Assembly (NCBI RefSeq): GCF_033807575.1
Contig: NC_084716.1
Span: forward strand, 124,001 to 188,000
Reading direction: 5' to 3'
Source: Cydia pomonella
Taxonomy: Eukaryota > Arthropoda > Insecta > Lepidoptera > Tortricidae
DNA length: 64,000 bases
How positions within the stretch are numbered: position 1 is the first letter of the stretch; every line of letters begins with the position of its first letter. The notes beneath the pieces are model-generated. The model saw only the letters and a list, made by a program, of their open reading frames with translations. It was not told the DNA's origin and did no database searches. Position numbers and translations under genes: made by a program. Positions 24,501-33,500 of this stretch are shown here, piece after piece.

Positions 24501-27500
24501 CCAGTAAATTATTGCAGGTGACTAAATAAACACCCGGTATGTAAGCAAGGTACTTAGTTCTTTAACTCTTTGAAATATAATGTGAGATACAGGCTTTTTT
24601 AGTAAATACTCCCCTTTTCTATCAGTATTTCTCAACGCGTGACTTGCGATCGATAATTTCATATAGATGTTGAATTGAAAACGGTATTTAATAAAGGGTA
24701 CAACAGGCGTATGGACAACATTCTGCATGACGTCAGTCTCGTTAACAACCGCTATAACGGTAAGCTTAACTAAATTATTGATAGGTATAATGCCGCAAAT
24801 TAATTTCGGTGCTTTCAACGAAGTGTGAAAAGCGTGCCGCAGCACTTTGTCGCAGTGAAGCGGCCACAATCCCGGGAGGCGATGGCGCCGCCGCTCGCTG
24901 CGACAAGGTTCCTAATCCCCGATCGCGGGCCATTTGCATATTGAGTGGAGCGGTGTCGCGCTAATAGTCCTCTGGCTTTGGTCCCGACTGGGCACTAAAA
25001 CGTACGTAAGCGACCAGCTTAGCCGTTTGGAATGAGCCCTTTTATAAAAGGAACCAAGTCCGGCGCCTCGCACAAACACTCAATTTGTCGGCTTTTTGCG
25101 AGCACACGATTTGCATAATACCAGCGTCTGATACAGCTTACAATTCTGGCACGGAAATGAAAAGATGTTCCTACATCTACATCAAAAGCTCCAGCTTTTG
25201 TCGTGTTCAATGCGCCTTTTCAAATTTAAATCGGAGTGGAACTGGCTTGCAAAATCAATTTAAAAATGTTAATTGATCCTCCAGGATGAGGGAAGCTTCT
25301 CTTGCCTGTTTTGATAGGTATTAGCAGAGATAATTTGAAATAGAGGTGTATTGTCAAAGAAAACTTTGTAGTCACGTATATTTACTGCCATCTTTCGAAT
25401 AAAACTTTTAGAACGCCATTTGACTGTGATCCTTATTCTTTCACTGATATGTGTAAAATTTCTTAAATTTCAAAAAGTGGCGCCATCTTACCGGGCACAA
25501 CGTAAAGTTTGTGGCGCCATCGCTCGAAACTATTATTGGGATTGTAGGATTGATTGACTCCCGATCAAGCCTACTGTTTAGATCATCTGAGATTCCCGAT
25601 CATACGCGGAGTCGGCACCGTGAACCGGGATGATGTGCTCCTTTGTTCTGATGAACTTCGTTTATTCCTTGTAAAATTTTCGAAAGGTTTTCCAACTTTT
25701 TGAAAAAATTCCGTAATTTAACATATGTAGCTCCATAATGTTACCTTCTGTGTCATTGATGGCGTAACATACGGCAAGTGAAAGTGTGTTTGTTTGTGTG
25801 TTGCAGGGCGGTGCAGACAAACGAGCTGGAAGATCTGCCTGACCTCCGCGAATGTGGAGAACTGCGAGTTCTGTAAGTACCTTCTTATTCACGTTCCGTC
25901 AAAAATGACCAAGACAAGATCGGTGTATAATCCCTTACTTGGGCGCCTGGCGAAGATGACCAGCGTTCATAGAAACCGCCAATCGAAATTTAAATAATGT
26001 ATAGAAATAGTCAGGTGACTTTTCGTAGCATCTGTCTTCCCGATATCTACATTATAACTTTTCGTTTGTCGATATACGCTTGTCATCTTGGCTAGGCCCT
26101 AGGTGTAGTGTAGGTATCTTATCACTCTACAACGACCCAATAAAAATACATACAACGCTCTGCGGTACATATAAACATCTCTCGGAGCGACTCTTATTAT
26201 TATAATGTGTAATAAAGTGATCTAGAACTCGATCACTTACACTATTATCGCTCTGAAAGAAATGGACAGCCATTATTATCGTCATTATGAAGAAAACTTT
26301 TACGTTGATGTCAATTACACAGATCCAAAAATCATGCGCCTTTTAGTGTCTATTGCTAAAGTTTAGTCAGCGGACATTTGTTTTTGATATGTTATCGCAC
26401 CGCATCTCGCTCGCACCGTCGTATACGTGCGAGCGAGATGTAAGACCGAGTGATGTCAATCAAAATCAGATATATTGACATCGATTTGTAAGTTCGCATT
26501 GTCCTAGTTATCTTCCCTGGATCTCATTCGGTCTAAAAGCCGCCATTAAAGCGCCACATGAATACGACTTGTTTCCTGAACGGCCCGCTCGCACATTAGG
26601 AGCGACATTACGCCGCGGAACTGCCGAAACGTCGCTCATAAAGACAATTCCACAAAACTTCACACGCCATTAAATTCAATGAAAGGTTCCTCGTATGCGG
26701 ATTACGGCGGCGTGGTAACTTATGACCGGGCCTCTGCCTCTGCCGCCGAACTTTGTTGTGAATCTCATTCGCTACACTGACTTCAGGCAAATGTCCATTT
26801 ATTTTACTTAATGTTTGTTATTCATAAACCCCTGATTAAGCAATGTTTATTTGACATTTGAAATGAAAAAAGTGCGGTGTTCAGCAAAGAATGTTAAATG
26901 ACTGGAATTTATTCGTGCAAATAAATTACAATTTGCGAATGAAGTAAAAAACGGCCAGAATGCCGCTTTGCAAACGTTCGTAGTGTTCGTAGGTAGGTAC
27001 AATTTTCCCTTACCATTATTTTTCCTATACTTTCATCTGAAAATTACGCAATAGGTTGTGTATTATATTGTCTATGAAATTGGGATATCAAGTTTATTAT
27101 TGATGATGATGATTTGAGATTCAATCACGTGATAACCGCTTGGTGATAATGTTTTCTCGAATACTCCGGCAATCTCCACGGTCAGATGTAAGTAGCTACA
27201 GTTGTGTGCAATATAAAAAATAGCAGTCAAGGATACAATAAAAAATACCTAAGAGTAAACCTTATCCTTATTCGATCAATCACATTGCACTTTTGTTTAT
27301 TATTCTTTCGCATCATTTAACATTAATTAAAAAGTGAACTGAGTGGTCCACCAAGATGCACAGGTAGGCTTTCTTGTCACCATGCCTTCAATGATACTAT
27401 AGGGCCCTTAGGTCGGCTGATGTCCCCCGTGTCACATCTGTGCTTGAGCCACCAGGTCTTAACCGCACCGATGGTAAACGACGCGATGGCCTGACTTGCT

Positions 27501-30500
27501 AGTACCATGGGAACGGGGACGGTATTTGGTGTGGGACGCTACGTGCGTGAAAACCTTCGCCGCCTCCCAAATCAGCCGTACCTCGCGCACGGCCGAAGCG
27601 GTAGCCGAAACGGCTTTTATAAGGCAAAAATACGTTCCTAGGTATTTGGCCAGGGTATACATATGTATTCGTCCTTTTCGCGGTAGAAACGGCGGGCTGC
27701 TGGGGAGCTGACGCGAGCTATGTAGGCCGTCGTATCAGGCAGAAGGGTTCCCGCTCCGAGTCGTTCCTGTTGCAAAGGCTGCGAGCATCATGGGCACCTT
27801 TGTACAGGGGATGGCGGGGAGCCATTTGTTTGTGTAATTTTTTAGTTTTAATTCTATTTAGTTTTGATATATTTGTAATTGTTACTTTATTGTAAAATCA
27901 ATAACAATCGAAGCTTTACATCTACCTACACCTATCTGTACCCCTAGTGTAAGTTTTATCGACATCATAACGTGACGAACGCGTTTGCGTTAAGTGTCAT
28001 TTTGTATAGGATTTTGAGTTTCCAAAACGTCCCGCTTGGCGCGCTCTTTCTAAATCACATACAAAATGAGACTAAACGCAAACGCGTACGTCACGTTTCG
28101 AAATCGAATTTATTTACACTAGGGGTACAGATCGAGAAAACATGAAACTTTTCTGTACGATCTTCCTCGCTAACTGTAGGTCCTACTAATGGTCCATAAT
28201 TCGGACTTTGTTGTTGATGTTTGACCAACTTGTCGGTTTGTTTACTTGCTTGAGGCTCTGGTGATAGCCGCCCACGACAAACCATCACTGACTTTAACCT
28301 ATTTTTAGGGTTCCGTACCAAAAAGGTACAAAAGGTACCAGTGGCGTAGCTAGCATGGGTGACACCCGGTGCGGAAATTCTGGGTGTCACCCCAAAATTC
28401 AATCAAAAATGTAAAATATATTATATATAAAAAAAACTAATAGTAATTTATGTTTAATACTTACATAGCTCAGATTTTACTCGCATCGTTTTCATTTTAG
28501 ATTCCTTGAACTATCAATAGTCTTTACACCCTGGCGGATGTTACCTATGCATGCGTGCTATGTAGGGCTTGCAATTCGAATATTCGACCTGTTTTGATAT
28601 TCGAATATTCTACCGCTCAGTTTTCGAATATTCGAATTTTTTTACGACTCGAAAAAAGCAAATCCGCTGTAGTTCAGTTTCTGTGTTTTTTCGATTATAA
28701 ACAGTGAATAAGGAACGGTAGAGGTAATGGACGAGAGGAAAATTGTTCGAGTTAATTAAACTTAACATGAATGATATCGATTTTCTGACAGACGAATGAT
28801 AAAGACAGACGAATGATCTTTTTCCCAATTTCAATGAAACTGGTATTTAAAAAAAAGTTGAAAATGCAGTATTATGGTACCATCGAGCTGATTTGATGAT
28901 GGAGACAGGAGGTGGCCATAGGAACTCTGTGATAAAACAACGCAATCCAATAATTGTGTTTGTGATTTTTAGAATTATTTCGATGAGTATTAGTTGTCTG
29001 TGGACAGAAAAGTACAGTCAGCGATAAAACCTTGTACTTACCAAAAATTTAATTGTTGCCAAAAACTTATTTTATCTGTCAACAACCTGTCTCAGTATGA
29101 GCTGTCCAATTTCAATGATTGTCAATTTGGACTTCTAAAAAATTTCATTCTATAACCGTTCCTTCATAATTGCAATTGGTCTCATTACTTTTCTGTAATA
29201 AAAGTGTATATACATTATTATCGTTTTATTTAGATTTATCGTTTAATTATATATTTACTTTTTTGTTTAATGCTATTTGTAAAACTGTCACTCAAAAAGA
29301 GTTTTAACTTTTTTTTGTAAAACCTAGTTTTAGCAAAGTGTTACTTGTTACTTTTTGACATCTATCAATTAATATATTTTAACTAGGTCCCAAATTGGCA
29401 ACATCGCCATCATAAAAGGCGTTTTGCACTAAGCAACAATAAAATGAACTGGTTTTAACTCTGAAACTAGGCGAAATCTAAAAAAAAATAAGCAATTTAG
29501 TATTTAAATTTGATCATGAAAATACTGGCAAAATCTTTTGGGTTCCTCGTGGGCACGTTGCATATTATTTCCTTAATGACGGTTGTGCAAACTGCGACAG
29601 TTTTACGAATTTTTATAGATGGCACTATATAGTCTATATACTGATGTTCACGGTCGGGTGTCACCCCTAAAACATTTCAGAGTTCAGTTGCAATTTTACC
29701 AACTTTACCTGGTTATTATACTTGAAATTTCTGAGATTATATTAAGGACACCCTTTTATTTTCAAATAAAAGAACAATTTTTGAAATCGGTTTACATAAT
29801 AGAGAATTATCCTCGAACAACATACGTGCAACGTGCATTACATCGCGCATATTAGTTGGTTACATAATTTGCCGATAGATGGCGCTGTACACAATTATAC
29901 TTAGTATAGGTACTTTTAACCAAAAGTCTTTCGCCTTTAAAGGCGAACGAGATACTCACTTACGAGATAGTTCAAAGTTTGTACGGAATTGTGGGCGAAT
30001 AAAACGAATTTTACGCAATTTTCTGTATTTACTCAAAAAAAAAATTTACGCAAAGTTACTCTAGTATAAATACTATAAATACAGTGATATTATATTGCAC
30101 GACACTACTGTAGGTAGGTATAGTTCGTCTATTGTGTAGGCTGGTGTCCCACCGCAGTCACCTCACTAATGCTGTTTGCACTACAAACTTAGAACCCCAT
30201 CCCAAAGTAAACAGCCGCAGAATACAATAGGTACCTATCTACATAAAGCTCTATCTACACAAAAAATCAGGCCGCAGGAATATTGACATATCGGGTCTCC
30301 AGCGCCCCCTCTCACTCGTGATTTACAGGCCTCGATCCAGCATTTTGCGAATTCATGTAAAATATAACCTAAGGCAAAACGATAAGTGCCTATTCAAGGA
30401 AATCAGCGACATTAAATCTTTTTTATTTTCGCCTTAACTGCTCTTTTCTGTTTTAGATTTTCACATAGAGAACAACTTTAAGTACTATAAACTGTAAATA

Positions 30501-33500
30501 ATTAGAAATTTCGTCTACACTTTTTTTTTTACTAGGAAAAGGTAAGCATTTGTGTGTATTGTATTGTATTGCATTTGACCACAACTTCACCTGATGGTAA
30601 GTGCCGATGCAGTCTAGTATACTTACTTCGTTCTTTCGTTTTCGGTCACAATGCCTTAACGAATCTTACAATACAATACAAATATAAGTATTTACTTTTA
30701 TTATTCTACGATAGGTACTGAGAAGAATTGAAACAGCGTTGGTGCTTCAAACAAACACAACCTAGAATACAACTTCAATAACCAAATTTTATTGTTATTC
30801 TTATATACAATCTCTGCATGCGTGGCCTGGAGACCGAAGCCTGTCGGCCGCCGACACATTGATTTTCAAACATAGATTTCTATGCCTATAGTATAAAATA
30901 ATGCTACAACATCTGTGTCATGTAACGTGTTGACGTATTCCGACAGGGATCTGTCCTGGAACCGCATCTCTTTCCTGGAGGGCGGCGCGCTGCGTGGGCT
31001 GCGCGCGCTCACCGACCTGCTACTAGCGGGGAACCGACTGCGCCGGGTCCCGCGCCAGGCTTTCTCGCACACGCCCGGCCTTCGCACGCTGTACGTTATG
31101 CCCTTTACAGCCAGATCTCCTAGCTAATCGACCTGCTGCTCGTGGGCAACTATCTGCGACGAGTCCCGCAGCAAGCCTTCGCACACACGCCCCGCCTGCG
31201 CACCATAGGGTGCATTAATAACAGTATTAGGTATGCACACTACAGTCACATCTCCTTGCTGAGTGACCTGCTGCTCTCGGGGCAAAAACTGTGCCGGGTC
31301 CCGCGCCAGGCATTTGCGCATACGCCCGGCATTCGCACCCTGTTAGTATACACACTACAGGCACATCTCCTTCCTGGATGGCAGCGAGCTGCGCGCGCTC
31401 ACCGTCCTGCTGCTCGCGGGTCCCGCGCCGGGTCTTCGCGCGCACGCTCGGGCTGCGCACCCTGTTAGTATGCCTGCTACAGTACAAGATACACGCTACA
31501 CTGCAATGCAGCACTTTAATAATATGAACACTAAAGTTACAGCTTCCCTGGGTACAGGCCCTTTCTCACTGTACATGAGGGTTTGAATATTAGCCTAATC
31601 ATATCACAAATAATTGTTTTATAATTACCTCGTCGTATTCCCTCCCTCTCACCACCCCCAAACATTTAATATCAGCTTTTGTAATTCTAATTTCGCCAGA
31701 AATACTTTTTTAGTCGAGCCTGTCATGATAAAATTGATTATAATGTTCACTTTATAAATCTAGATATCTTCACATTGTCTTTCGGTAAATTTATATGGTA
31801 GTGGTTTGCGGGGCCTAATTTTCCCATACTTACTTACATATTTGATACTTAGTTGTGTATCTCATAGTTACTTTTGCGTATTTTCCTATTTATGGGCAGT
31901 GCCGAACAAGCCCTGTTTTGACTTGTTATGAATATCAGTATATTATATTTAATGAAACTATAGCTACAATTGTATATGACTGTATTAGTTTAAACACATT
32001 AGTATGTGACTGTTTGTTTCCTAAATAAATTATAAAAAATAAAAATAAACTCTTTAAACGAAACTAAACTTCTTTGAAGATATCAGGTTTTCGTGCAATG
32101 TTTTCTTTCACGGAAGAGCAACGATCAAACAAATGAATATCCTAGTAAGTAAGCAAGCAGTAAGCAGGTTTTATTCAAAATGACCTAGAAGAGTTACCGT
32201 TAAAATGTATTTTCGTTCATTTTTAGCAACCTGGAAGGCAACGAAATTGAACACATCGACATCGAAGCGTTTGTGCCCATACCCAACCTAGAAGATTTGT
32301 AAGTAGTTTTGAAACTAAATTACTGATAAATTCCCTTTAAAATTCGCTTGTTGTTGTGTAAGAGTTGTTTTTCTTCAACGTGCTGGATACACAAATCATT
32401 CATGTACTACTAGACGAAACACGCAAGACGACTTGTTTTATGCTATAATAAGTAATATGCTAGTATGCTAATGCGGCCGCTCATATAACTTGTTGTGTTT
32501 GTGCACAGAAACGTGGGCAACAACGTGTTCCCCCTGCTGCCGGGCGGCGGGCTGCAGCGCCTGCGCCGGCTGCGCGCGCACAACAACCCGCGGCTCACCA
32601 GCTTCCACCCGCCCGACGTGTTCCCCCGCATCGAGGTACACTACACACTATCCCCTTGTACCCCTGCGTTCTCTGCAGCCGGGCGGCGGACTGACCATCC
32701 TTGAGAAGTCGGTTAGTCAACTCTGACCACAGTTCTGTCAAGTGTGAAACACTTGCCCAGTGGAGCACTTCATACATAAGGTTCTAACTAGTCAAAGAAG
32801 CACTTTGCGAGAAAGACTGACCTAACCTAACCAAATATAAATATTGGAAAAATGCGCTTGTGTTGTGAGACTTTTGAAACTAAAAGGCAGATTTATGCTT
32901 TTATCTTTTTACATATGAATCTGGCAATGTTTGATTATTAAGGTTATTTTTTTTTAACTTTGTAAGTTTATTTTATTACACAACGCAGGGTATTAAAACA
33001 AATCGCAAAATTTTTAATTGTATGTTGGCATTGGCAGACGTTGGTGCTGTCGTACGCGTACCACTGCTGCGAGTACATGCCGCTAATGGCCGCGGCTGAC
33101 GGGGGCTGGGCCGAGCCCCCGCCGGAGCCCGACGACGACGAGGGGGGCTTCACCGACGAGGTGCTGCCCCTGCCGCCGCACGTCGACCTGGCACGCTGGG
33201 CCAACTCCTCCGACCTCTGGGCGCACTACCGTGAGTACAGGAGGTCGACGATGGGGCTTCATCGATGAGGTGCTGCCCCTGCCGTCGCACGTCGAGCTTA
33301 GCTCAGCAGTTAACATGACCTGACTGGAAGGTCATGTCTGTCAATTTGCATTAGTGTATTTATAGACGAAATATGTATTTTTTCTAAGTGTATTAGCTAG
33401 AAGATTTTTCGGCTATCCTTCTTCCATCTGATCCGATGCTGATTCCTACCATAAGTTATTACGAATCTTTTACGATATCTGTCAACAGTGAACTCGACGG

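Noticed and set aside
32815..32835. Telomere-like cctaacctaacc
   Set aside because: Only two or so units of the insect TTAGG-type repeat inside an intron; too short to mean anything.
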